DNA of 15,712 nucleotides from assembly GCA_001687465.1 (NCBI GenBank), contig LVLI01002285.1:1-15712 (forward strand). Direction: 5' to 3'. The translations under genes were made by a program, and so were the position numbers. Numbering within the stretch: the stretch's first letter is position 1; each line of letters starts with the position of its first letter. Below the pieces are notes generated by a model. It made no database searches. It was given only the letters and a program-made list of their open reading frames with translations, and was not told the origin of the DNA. This stretch comes from Halocafeteria seosinensis (lineage: Eukaryota; Sar; Bigyra; Bicosoecida). Positions 1 through 9,100 of the stretch are shown here, piece by piece.

Positions 1-690
1 GTACCAGTTGGTAGTAGACCAAGTTTGATAATCTCTTTTGCCGGCCGCAAAGGCATGACAGCCCTGTTTGACACTCTGTCCCGTCAGCCTGACCTATGCC
101 ACTGCATAATGCCTGTCCCGGAATTCAACTAGGTTAGACACTGCGTAGGGTCCGTTGGATCCTGAGAGGATAAAACACGGGATACAGAGAGAGAAAGAGA
201 GGGAGCCCTGTTTCGGCCGACACTTGGTACCCAAGAATACGAGGCATTGTACCCCATCTTCGAACCGTTCCAATATTTCCCCTTGTCCTCTTTGGAGCAC
301 CCTTCTCCCTCATGAGGTCAGTATGCGTCCCGACAGTAGGCCTTCAAAAGACTTAGCACAGTCCAAGGAACGAGGAATGGTCCACGGCTATGGTTTGTCG
401 TCGATGCCGGCACCAGCGTTTACCTTTTTTCTTGACACATTCCACGGATCTAGGGCAAGGCTAATGGAACAACTATTTTGCCTGTTGCTGAGCCTTGCTA
501 CGCTTGATGCCTACAGTTGGAGTTACTGGACCAATGGAGTACAGTGTAGTGGCATCAGGAGATTGAACACGGACTCGAATAGCCCCTCCGGCTTTGCTTA
601 AGCTAGCTAACTAACTGTATCGCCGTTTTAGATCGAGACATATTCGAAATGAGCATCCGTTTCACGCAAAGTGCACAAGATTACTGACAC
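1..690. other. Unassigned left flank, no supported gene
   Basis: I see no gene that I can support here. A plus-strand frame is open at 155-601 and a minus-strand frame at 94-300. Neither translation shows a recognisable domain, hydrophobic segment or repeat. The plus frame is rich in Ser, Pro and Arg, as is common in chance frames. A stop-rich run lies at 599-617 (TAAGCTAGCTAACTAACTG), with stop codons in more than one frame. The stretch could be intergenic, or decayed upstream sequence of the NLR-like relic that follows, but no P-loop (GxxxxGK[ST]) of an NB-ARC domain is visible. Confidence 0.4.
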
Positions 691-1119
691 ATGATAGCAG
701 CTCCACAGGTGGCAAACGATAGGGAAAGTCTTACAGAACACCTTCTATCACGTTCTGCACCTCCAACGAGGAGTGACCAAGTTTTCTATAATTTCATCAG
801 CCGGTTACTTTGTCGTTTCAGACTGAAGGAAGACGGTATGATGCTACGGGAAGTTGTTCCGGAGTTACCGGAGAAAGCTTGCGGCCAGCAGACACAGAAA
901 GTTCTCGTGGATACTCTTGCGGAAGCGCTGTTAGAGAATTCTCGCTGGTGTCGTTCAAAGCCGAGCCGGTTTAACCCATGGTTTTGGATTTGTGGTCGGA
1001 TACTACCGTCAACATTAATGAATGATGAACAGTTTGAACATGATATCTTCTACAAATGGAAGAGACTACTCGAGCGAAAACATCAGGTTGTTTATTACAC
1101 CCTCGAGTTGACTCACTAA
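691..1119 (+). CDS. Open frame of 142 codons, unrecognised
   Basis: I do not recognise this product. The frame starts with ATG, is 142 residues long, and looks more protein-like than its surroundings: a middle part with amphipathic, Leu-rich stretches (REVVPELPEKACGQQTQKVL, then VDTLAEALLENSRW) and an aromatic-rich end (NPWFWICGRILPSTL, HDIFYKWKRLLERKHQVVYY). No signal peptide or membrane segment is apparent. It lies upstream of, and on the same strand as, the decayed NB-ARC/TPR sequence beginning near 1502, so it may be a remnant of the N-terminal part of that gene. No P-loop was found to confirm this. It could equally be a chance frame. Confidence 0.25.
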   Translation: MIAAPQVANDRESLTEHLLSRSAPPTRSDQVFYNFISRLLCRFRLKEDGMMLREVVPELPEKACGQQTQKVLVDTLAEALLENSRWCRSKPSRFNPWFWICGRILPSTLMNDEQFEHDIFYKWKRLLERKHQVVYYTLELTH

Positions 1120-1501
1120 TGCAATGCATTTTTTCACGCACAGGCTGTCAACTATGAGCTAAAAATGTGGTTTTACTGCTCCCGTGTAGAAGATTTACAA
1201 CGTCTGTACGTAGATTTGTACTTTTCTTATCTATCTCAGTACTACAACTCGTTGTAGGACCTCGAAGAACGAGATTCTTTAGAGAATAAAGCTGACTGCG
1301 TACGCGGATGGTTAAGCTGTGCCAATAGTCGATTTTTACTACCGGTAGTGTATGACGACGTTTATAGCTGGAGCAGCATTGATTCATGACTTCCTGATGC
1401 CGATTGTACGCATGATGTACTCATTATTAGACTATTAGTCGCAATCAAAGGAACTGGTTCGCAGTATTAAGTGCAAGTAACAGAACAGTCAATGTTGGTA
1501 G
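1120..1501. other. Gap without a supported gene
   Basis: Plus-strand frames are interrupted by stop codons every few dozen bases, and the one minus-strand frame (1148-1387) has no recognisable content. If the flanking segments once belonged to one NLR-like gene, its nucleotide-binding core should fall here. I cannot see it, so this part is either deleted or decayed beyond recognition by eye. Confidence 0.4.
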
Positions 1502-2500
1502 AACGAGTCGTTCGGAGTCAGAGCGCTTCTTGAGACATATCTCGGACACAAGGATTCCGACGCAGACAGTATGGCCGAATTGTTTGGCGATCTACAGCTA
1601 GGCTTGACTAAGGCGGCGTACTATATGAAGAACATGCTTCTGAGCGCAGCCGGATACATAAAACAATTTGGGGGCCATAGACGACAGTTACTGGCTGCAG
1701 GTGTCGGGTTCTCAGTTGCCGCCGATCATGAGCCTGTCTCAGTAATGTATGATCTCAGTCTTGAGGAACTGGCTGGTTGAAACTGCTGGATCACATTTCT
1801 TGGATGTCTGCTCAACAAATTCCGGAAGAAGTCATTCGTGGAATAGTTGGCAAAATTGTTGACAACGACGAAGCTGAGCATCAATATCCTCAAATGCAAA
1901 CTGCTCTTGATGAGTTTGGATTGGCTCAAGCGGACCCAGAGACGAAGCAAGTTACGGTGCACAACGTGTTGCAGTCAATTGTGTGTCAGCGGTGGTGTGC
2001 AATTCTATCTGTTCAGTGCTGGCGCAATTGTTGCGATGTCCTTACCGGTTGTATGACGAGTATGCCAATCAAGGCGTTGCTGGTTATCACTCCTTGCTTC
2101 CCCATGCTGAGGTGTACACTCAGTCATACATAATGCCAGCGCAATTTTTCGAGTCGTTGTCCAAACTCAGCCGTTGCTGTTGTAGGTGCCGCAGCGCCAG
2201 CAAGACGCGTGAAGGGGAGATGCTACGGGTTGAACCTTAGTGCTTAGGTGCAATGTATTTTGGCCTATCTACACGAAAGCAAAACAAAATATTGAGCATG
2301 TTTTGTCCATCAAGCGGAACGATTTAATCACTATCCAAGCGATCAAAGACGGTACGGCCTACGTAGAACCGAACAATCAGCTCATCGAACTAGTTTGGGT
2401 TAAAGATCTGCACAGATCTTCCTTCCAGAGTTCATCTCCCGATCAAATGTCCATAATGACTTTGGACTCTCCCGATGCAGACCGTGTGAGACTGCGCCGA
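1502..2500 (+). pseudogene. NB-ARC/TPR (NLR-like STAND ATPase) relic
   Basis: Four plus-strand segments in successive frames resemble the distal half of an NB-ARC-TPR protein. At 1523-1780 is the end of the ATPase region (GDLQLGLTKAAYYMKN, like the 'LPLALxQAxxYI' block) followed by YDLSLEELAG. At 1780-1985, after a frame change, comes KLLDHISWMSAQQIPEEVI, matching the winged-helix 'LLxLLAFLxPDxIPxEL' block, then ALDEFGLAQADPETKQVTVH and NVLQSIV, matching 'GLxxxDxxxxxxxVHxLVQ'. At about 1983-2150 in a third frame is DEYANQGVAGYHSLLPHAEV, matching the 'LLPHA' linker before TPRs. At about 2280-2500, RSSFQSSSPDQMSIMTLDS weakly resembles a kinesin-light-chain-type TPR ('HPDTLxTMxxLA'). The frame changes near 1780 and 1985 have no room for introns, and several residues are missing at the first. 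No nucleotide-binding P-loop was found. The assignment rests on remembered family patterns. Confidence 0.62.
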
Positions 2501-2583
2501 ACGAATCAATTCACTAGGAACCAGGCCAGTAACAGGCGATTGGGTATGCGTATGTATGCGTAAGCTAAGCGGTATGATGAAAA

Positions 2584-3260
2584 TCATGGGACCCTGATTC
2601 TATGCTGCACATCTTTTCCATACCAATTTGCTGTATTACCAAAGTCGTAGCAGCACCTGCACATCCAACGTCCCTGAATGTTTGTCAGAGTCCTGTTCGA
2701 TCCTAGCCTCTGTGAATGCCGAGGGGCAATCACCCGTTTAGTTGCGAGATCGGATACAAAAGATACGAAGAAATGTACATCAGCATCAATACGCTGCAGA
2801 AGTACCACTAGACGGCACAGAGCTAAGACGGACCTTGTCCTTCCGGCTCGCGTTTCACTTCCTGCTGCTTCCAGCCAGTCCATCCATCAGCTCCTATACG
2901 ATGCGCCAAATGCGCGAAAGATTGTAAATATCAGTTCCAGTTCCTGTCCTTGCGAATATAGCCCAGATACAGTGTTCCCTCAGTGTCGAGAAGATCGCAG
3001 CCGCGTACCATCCTCTGGTCCCGTCCAATATCAGCTGCGATGTCTGCAAAAGCACGTCAATATTCAGCCACTTAACAATTTCATCACAAAACCAGCCAAG
3101 AAGCCTTACAAGCCATTCATAAGTCGTCCCGTAGACCCACGACCCAAGATCAGCGCTTGCACCCCCCAGATACCAACACGGCCTTTTGCAAGGCTCATAT
3201 CTACATATCCTGCATTCTCTACAAATTAGGATTATACAACATTGTAGCAAATTGAATGCT
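2584..3260. other. Open frames on both strands, no assignable gene
   Basis: A plus-strand frame of 183 codons (2678-3229) overlaps minus-strand frames of 126 codons (3274-2894) and 99 codons (2883-2584). The plus translation is Ser/Arg/Pro-rich and low in hydrophobic order. The longer minus translation has a more protein-like aromatic and aliphatic pattern (GTTYEWLVRLLGWFCDEIVK, then WLNIDVLLQTSQLILDGTRG) and could be an exon or relic on the minus strand. Neither matches a family I know. The stretch lies between the NLR-like relic and a repeat/promoter region and may be transposon-derived or intergenic. Confidence 0.3.
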
Positions 3261-3336
3261 CTACAAGGTCCCATGAAAAGATCCTGTATCCACTCATGGA
3301 GTGTGGAGATACTAGTACAGCGCCCAAACCAAACGT
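3261..3336 (+). repeat. Direct repeat, copy 1 (76 bp)
   Basis: This copy runs from CTACAAGGTCCCATG to CCAAACGT and is repeated head-to-tail at 3414-3483. The copies match except for two substitutions (A/G at the fifth base, C/A in GTATCC versus GTATAC) and a six-base insertion, TAGTAC, that duplicates part of the adjoining TAC in this copy. The 77-bp spacer contains a 10-base inverted pair with one mismatch (CCAGCGCGAC and GTTGCGCTGG). Confidence 0.9.
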
Positions 3337-3413
3337 TGCCAGCGCGACACGTTTTGGTACCCCTGCCCTCTGGACTTTGTTGCGCTGGGGGTATTTGAAG
3401 TTAGACTTTACCT

Positions 3414-3483
3414 CTACGAGGTCCCATGAAAAGATCCTGTATACACTCATGGAGTGTGGAGATACAGCGCCCAAACCAAACGT
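3414..3483 (+). repeat. Direct repeat, copy 2 (70 bp)
   Basis: This is the second copy of the repeat at 3261-3336, in the same orientation, and lacks the six-base insertion. The offset between copies is 153 bases, a multiple of three, so a minus-strand frame (3591-3232) reads the repeat twice as a duplicated peptide of about 22 residues ending in YRIFSWDLVE. The copy ends seven bases before the TGACGT cluster. Confidence 0.9.
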
Positions 3484-3489
3484 ACGCCC

Positions 3490-3544
3490 TGACGTTGACG
3501 TTGCGTGAGTGTGAGTCAGTGAGTCACTGACTCCAGTGTGACGT
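3490..3544. promoter_or_regulatory. TGACGT/TGAGTCA cluster, candidate bZIP-binding site
   Basis: TGACGT occurs at 3490-3495, 3496-3501 and 3539-3544. Between them is a perfect palindrome with 10-base arms, GAGTCAGTGA (3513-3522) and TCACTGACTC (3524-3533), around a single G. Its centre is TGAGTCA, the AP-1/Gcn4-type bZIP site. TGACGT is the core of CRE-like elements, and in Phaeodactylum it is one of the CO2/cAMP-responsive elements described upstream of a carbonic anhydrase gene. The cluster is about 590 bp upstream of the ATG of the GLUG-like membrane protein at 4136, the only downstream gene in this orientation. Function is inferred from motif content only. Confidence 0.5.
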
Positions 3545-3591
3545 TGCGTGCGTGGGGACATGATGTGCGGAACTCCTACACGGATTGTCAA

Positions 3592-4135
3592 TTTGTCAGA
3601 CTAAGTCCTCACTATTTTGGCCTCTTCCTTGGCCACAACTAGACCATTAACTACGTGATATATAGTAACTATACATGTCCCTCCCTCTTCGCTTGCCTTG
3701 TTTCACCATACATACTGTAGTCCTGGACTCGCGATAGGGCGTTTCTCTCATGTGAGCGTGTTTGCTCCCTCGCTTTTGCTTTGGCTTTCATTGGTAGCTG
3801 GTAAGTAGGGGAGTGCGTAATATACATGCTCCTTGCCTTTCACAATTTCCTTACCTTGCCTCTAACGTGACGGGCCGAATCACAAACGAAAGGATAAGAG
3901 GGGCTCATGTTCCGTCAAGCGTTGGTGGAACAGAAACCGTAATCCGAGCGCGTGTAATTTCACGCGAGGTGAGCGAAGAGTAACGAGAAGGGCATACTGA
4001 GTGGCGACACCACGTAGGATCGCTTTCCCGGCCGTTTAATTTCGGGAGACACTCTTGTATTTGATCCGCATCAATTGGTAACAACGTGTGTTTCTGCAGA
4101 GGTGCAACGTACTAGGAAACATTGTTATCGCCACG
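3592..4135 (+). promoter_or_regulatory. Probable promoter/5' leader of the GLUG-like gene
   Basis: No coding frame is supported. The stretch has pyrimidine-rich tracts (around 3676-3705 and 3765-3790) and an AT-rich element, GTGATATATAGTAACTATAC, at 3656-3675. A TTTCTGCAG acceptor-like site at 4090-4098, just before the gene's ATG, would allow an intron in the 5' leader, but no matching donor can be chosen with confidence. Confidence 0.35.
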
Positions 4136-6025
4136 ATGCGAATACCCCAAAGTGATTTATTCCTCTGCTTTGCTAGTATCCTTAGCCTTGCTCGATTCCT
4201 GGAAGCCGCCGATCGACGCCAAGATGCAATTCAAGGAAGTTTACCATGCCTAGAATACAATGTGACATCACAGACATTTCGGTTAAGCTGCAGTTTTCTA
4301 TGGACAGACGTGTTTGGTGTGGGATCTGATAAGGATTTTATTTCTCTCGCAGCTAACGAAACGTTTGAAGGTGATGCTGCCTTCGCTATCGACTTGACTG
4401 GAATAACCCAATTTGAAGGAATGTTTAGCTCTATGGCCACGACATTTGCCGATGCTCCTGTAATTCGTCATGTGCACCTGGAGAACGGATCAATGCTTCA
4501 GCAAGATGGAACCTTTCCTGGATACATTATACGAGCATCTCAGAAATTTGTCATAGTAGAGTTTTGTAGCTCTACTGGCAACATCAATCAATTTGGGTCA
4601 GGGGGTATTGCTGGGAGCCACTGTGGCGCGGACGGAGGACATGCTGTGATCACCAATTCATGGACGACAGGGGTCATATTCGGGAATGGTGCAGGAGGAA
4701 TTGTCGGAAGGCTTGGTGGCACAGAAGGGAAGATTGTTATTGAAGATTGCTCATCCTTTGGCAATATTGCTGGATCAGAGGCGGGAGGCATAGCTGGGAG
4801 TCTACACGCTGCATTGGCTGATTCTTCAGTTATTCGCCGGTGTTTTTCCATGGGGGAGATTAGCGGTACATCGGCAGGTGGAATAGTGGGTGCACTCTCT
4901 GGACTTCAGGCAGTGATACATGACTATTCACAATGCTATTCTCTAGGAAATATTACTGGCAACAGAGCAGGAGGAATTGCCGGTGCATTTTCGCGCACCG
5001 TGCTTTCAATATCCGACTCGTTTTCGAGGGGTCAAATTAGTGGTTCGGAAGCGGGTGGTATCACGGGTGCCAATGCCGGGTCTGGCAACGGCAACGTCGT
5101 CTTGACAAATGTTTATGCCGCCGGTACCATCACCAGTACAGACGGAGGAGGTCTGTTTGGTTCAATCGCAGACAGCAGCGGTCAAATCGAGGTTTCTTTC
5201 TCTGTTTATTCCTCTGGAGGTGCCGGCATAACTGGTGGCGGAGCAAGTCTCATCGATATTGCCAATGGCAATTCTGACGACCTCTCATCTATTACTGGGA
5301 AACTTTATCATTTTGGCGGAACGCAGAAGTGGTTGAACACGGAGTGGTTACCCCTCGAGGACTCCTTGCCAATTCTGGTGCAAGTGACCCAATGTCCGGT
5401 AGATTGCGTCGAGGGGACTGGTACCAATGCCACTGTCACCGGCAACAGTGAGACTAACACCAATAAGCCTATGGCCAAATTCGAGGAGGACGATAGTGCC
5501 GTTCCCCTGAATGTAGTTCTACCCGTCGTACTTATTGTATGCTTAATTTTGTGTATTGGGATTGTGCTTGTACGAAGAAGCAAACAGATAGCCGGAAGTC
5601 CCCGAGAAGCGTGCGCATCACAGCTTGGAATTCCGCTGGAGTTTGTACGACTATTTCGAGAGAATCCAAGCGGCGCAGCCAACCAAAATGGTAGCGTGAG
5701 TCGTGGGAAGACTGCAGCCTCTAAACCGACGGTGGTTCTCGTCCTTCCTGAGGATTTTGGAAAACACGATGGCGGTCTCGGTGATGCACTGCGCTCGGTT
5801 TCTGGAGAGGATCCCCGACAGCTTGTGCATGCACATCAAGAGAACGTAGATGCGCCAATTTTTGTGACTTTCACTACCGCATTGTCTGGGGTCAAGGTCC
5901 CCATCCACGCCTCCGGGAGGTTGTGGTACCGCAAGCTGAAATCGGCCATCGTAGGAAACATGCCGCCTCTCGTGTCACTGGATGTTAATTTAGATGCGAA
6001 TGTAATTGCCTTAGAAGAGCGATAA
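4136..6025 (+). CDS. GLUG-repeat type I membrane protein
   Basis: This is an intronless 629-residue protein. I chose ATG 4136 because the frame is open further upstream only from a GTG, and this ATG gives a normal signal peptide (FLCFASILSLARFLEA within residues 9-24). About residues 155-345 carry seven units of roughly 25-35 residues, each with a [AGS]GGI[AV]G-like core (GGIAG, GGIVG, GGIAG, GGIVG, GGIAG, GGITG, GGLFG) preceded by a GxIxG turn. This is the pattern of GLUG-type beta-solenoid repeats seen in adhesins and secreted surface proteins. A Cys pair (CPVDC) and a Thr/Asn/Ser-rich stalk follow, then a membrane helix at about 460-479 (VVLPVVLIVCLILCIGIVLV), a basic stop-transfer RRSK, and a tail of about 146 residues that I do not recognise. 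The expected topology is repeats outside the cell and tail in the cytoplasm. A role in surface binding or adhesion is inferred from the repeats. MSH4 begins 169 bp downstream on the same strand. Confidence 0.82.
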   Translation: MRIPQSDLFLCFASILSLARFLEAADRRQDAIQGSLPCLEYNVTSQTFRLSCSFLWTDVFGVGSDKDFISLAANETFEGDAAFAIDLTGITQFEGMFSSMATTFADAPVIRHVHLENGSMLQQDGTFPGYIIRASQKFVIVEFCSSTGNINQFGSGGIAGSHCGADGGHAVITNSWTTGVIFGNGAGGIVGRLGGTEGKIVIEDCSSFGNIAGSEAGGIAGSLHAALADSSVIRRCFSMGEISGTSAGGIVGALSGLQAVIHDYSQCYSLGNITGNRAGGIAGAFSRTVLSISDSFSRGQISGSEAGGITGANAGSGNGNVVLTNVYAAGTITSTDGGGLFGSIADSSGQIEVSFSVYSSGGAGITGGGASLIDIANGNSDDLSSITGKLYHFGGTQKWLNTEWLPLEDSLPILVQVTQCPVDCVEGTGTNATVTGNSETNTNKPMAKFEEDDSAVPLNVVLPVVLIVCLILCIGIVLVRRSKQIAGSPREACASQLGIPLEFVRLFRENPSGAANQNGSVSRGKTAASKPTVVLVLPEDFGKHDGGLGDALRSVSGEDPRQLVHAHQENVDAPIFVTFTTALSGVKVPIHASGRLWYRKLKSAIVGNMPPLVSLDVNLDANVIALEER

Positions 6026-6194
6026 TCAACAGGAGGAACTACCCATCTGTAGGCTAGTCTTTCGAAGCGGACGGTGGTAAAAATTCCACCATGGCTTCAG
6101 TACTTAATACCTTGTTTTAGTTTACTAAAAATTATAAGAAAAACTATTTTTTAAGATCTTCCTCCCTTCATACACAGTGTCTTTAGTACTTTGA
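6026..6194 (+). other. Spacer between GLUG-like gene and MSH4
   Basis: This 169-bp spacer has an AT-rich part (about 6115-6155, with AAAAATTATAAG and a T-run) that probably serves the 3' end of the upstream gene. Nothing coding is seen. The promoter of MSH4 must lie here or inside the upstream gene. Confidence 0.5.
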
Positions 6195-9100
6195 ATGATC
6201 AAGAATTCTTCCCAGAAGATTGAATGTCCAGTGCAGTTTGCACTGCACGGAGCAGTTTGTTGGGCAGGAACTCGCTCCTACACTCATGGCATTTCAGACA
6301 ATTCGTACAATATGTACTCTAGAGCAACACAAAATAATAGCCGGAGCAGTAAGAATAGCAGCAGAGGGACTGATATCGTAGAAAAAGCTCAAAATGAATT
6401 CATACTGGACTCCACGAAAAAGAAGAATTCTTCTCGTTTATCCTCCTCTGCCTCGTCCCAGAATGCCAAACGTGGCACAAAACGAAAGCAGTCAGGGTCG
6501 AATGCATCATCTGAAGCATCTCCCTTGCTATCATCGTTCTTGATAGCAGCAGTGTACGTGTAAATAATCGAAGGGAATTCACGAATTGTTCTTGAGGAAA
6601 GAAGAATTCTTCTTTTCGTTTCTTGCATTATAATGGGTTATTGGGCACTGTTTTCCCATTGTATATTCGTATCCTTTGCAATGCAGTATTGAGAATAATT
6701 CCCGAGAATTCGGAGTTGCATTGATGGACCTCTGTGCTCTCCATACGATCACTCTCACGGAAATTCGGTGTTCAGCCTCCTACACGCAGATTCTTGCGTT
6801 CCTTCAGACCATTCAACCAAAGCTTATTCTATACCCAAGCAGTCAATCGTCGCGCATAGCAGTGCATAAGATCGAAAAGTTATGCCAGGAGAAACTTCTG
6901 GCTGAAGCGACTCCCATCAATCGTTCATGTAGGTTTCTGCCAGTTTCAAATTGTTGCTCCATGGCGGAACTTTAGCGATGGGCTTTCTTCGGCAGATTTC
7001 AATGACACTAGAGGTGTGTCTGTTCTAGAAGAGCTCTCAGCAAATCCCTTGGTAAGTTTTAAGCATCCCTGTGTTGTGGTTTTCCACTATGTTGATAGCT
7101 GTTGGGATGCAGCCGAACGATATAAGGCAGAGGTACCTCTGCTCAGCCGCAGCTAGCGCTTTAGCCAGTTATGTCGAGGTACGTATCGACTTCCATAACA
7201 AGTCCCACTAGGCATTAACTAACCTCGAAATGCAGGCCAAACAAGCTGTGAGCATTCGGCCACATTCAGTGCGCCTGACCCATCAGAGCTCTGAAGACGG
7301 AGTGTCGTTGGACTTTGACACTATACAGCAGCTCTGTTTACTAGAAACGACCAACGATAACGTCAGTGTGAATTCTCTAGTATCCTCGCTCAGCAAAACG
7401 TACACTGACGCCGGCACGAGACTCTTGCGTGCTCAAATAATCTCGCCCTGTGCTGACTTAGCCACATTGAAAGCACGAGCAGATGTACGTCATTGGATAC
7501 CTATGCGCTTCCGTTCTGCAGGGCATATCATATTAATTAATATGCGTACAGGCCGTAGAGTTGCTCTTGGATTCCAGTGACTCGCTTAACCATATAAAAA
7601 CACTCCTAAAAAGCCTTCCGCGACTTGACATGGTGTTAAACGGTGTTTGTTCTCGCTCTAAAGCTTCCTCCCTGAGAAACTGTAAGAAAAGGTTGGCTGT
7701 CGGTGCAGCCAGATTCGTTCCCATAACCTCACCACATGCCGACTGCAGTGCGGTTCAATATCTCAGTCGCCTTACAATTGAAGCACGTTTTGGAGAAGGT
7801 AACCAAGGAACCTCATCTCGAAATCCTTCGCAAATGATCTTCACTTTCATTCCTGCGCAGGCTTTGGAAATGAAACAAGCTCTGGAGCAGATGCAACAGA
7901 GCACATTGCTCTATGAGATTGGGAATAGAGGAATCCAAGTAATGCAACCAAACCCTCTGCACCGCTGTTCCAGGCGCAGCATATGAAATGCATGTGTGCC
8001 TCCCTCACAGGGTGACCTCCTAAAAGACATGAAGTCTATTATCAATGAATATTTCGAAGAGGAATCAACTTGGTACGGTTGTCGAAGTCCGTTGTGCCAA
8101 GAGGTCTTGAGCCACATTAAGTTGGTGATGCAGGAAACGAGGAACATTCGATTCACGGATGGCAGAGTGCTTCGCTGTGCGAACCAATGGTGACGGTGCC
8201 CTAGAAATGGTAAGCGGCCTAATGGCACCGTTGCTCAGTACCTTCGCAAGTGCTGTCGTCTCGAGCACAGCTTCGGATGACGCTTCTGCAACTGGTTTCG
8301 GACGCTGAAGAGCTCGCGCAAACTTTTCGTGACCAATGTAAGCGCTATCCAAGTGAAAATATCGCCACTTGCAACGCTTGATTCCAGTGTTCCAAAGTAC
8401 AGGGGGAAAGCAAGACATGCGCTTGAAATGGAGTGTTTCAAGAGGATACCATCTCAGTCTACCTAAAGAGACTGCAGTTTTACCCGAAGATGTAAGTCAA
8501 TCCCAGAGTAAACCGAAGTCGACATTCGCCCATTGTACAATCGCTGCGGCTATGGCAACCAGATCGATCAAATATGTCGAGGCTCCAACGGCGCTTACTT
8601 CTTTACCACACCGGAATTGGAAGCCATCAATACCAGAATTAGCGTAAGCGGGCGTACATGTACACCTTGTTTGTGCTCCCATACAACTCCTTGCATTGTT
8701 CCAGAGCGCTACACAGGAGATATATTCCCTATCGACTGAAGCAGTTTTACAGCTGTTAGACCGATTGTTCGAATATCGTGGACACTTGCATCAGGTATGC
8801 TGGAATTCTATAGCGTGCTTCGGGCAACCAAGGATGATGTCCATACTGCAGGTCGTAGATGGAATCGCCATTGTCGACATGCTCCAGTGCTTTGCCTCCA
8901 CAGCTCTACTGGGTAACTCTCAGTTCTCTTGGTGCAAACCGGAATACAGCTCCGAGCGACCAACAACAATCAAAGAAATGTGGCGTACGTGTCGGTGGCC
9001 ACATATTACCCATAACTGGCACACTTGGTTTATAACTTCCTGCAGATCCGATGCTCTACCGGCAACTCCCCAAAAATACTCTCGTGGCAAACGACGTTGA

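Noticed and set aside
155-601. 148-codon plus-strand frame as a gene
   Set aside because: There is no domain, signal or membrane segment and the composition is that of a chance frame. The opposite strand is also partly open.
3261-3483. Direct repeats as LTRs of a small retroelement
   Set aside because: The 77-bp spacer is too short for an element, there are no TG...CA ends, primer-binding site or polypurine tract, and no target-site duplication is evident.
4088-4135. Start of the GLUG-like protein at the upstream GTG (4088)
   Set aside because: Nuclear genes rarely start at GTG, and the ATG at 4136 begins directly with a good signal peptide.
6421-6615. GAAGAATTCTTC palindromes as heat-shock elements
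   Set aside because: The GAA and TTC units are not in the nGAAnnTTCn five-base spacing of heat-shock elements.
6901-7000. Apparent frameshift in MSH4, where MSH4-like sequence moves to another frame
   Set aside because: A 67-nt GT-AG intron (6929-6995) removes it exactly and creates NRSYFNDTRG, which fits the MSH4 connector.
7561-7986. A 141-codon open frame taken as one MSH4 exon
   Set aside because: Its middle does not resemble MSH4. Introns at 7682-7748 and 7799-7860 restore ISVALQLKHVLEK followed by ALEMKQAL, which does.
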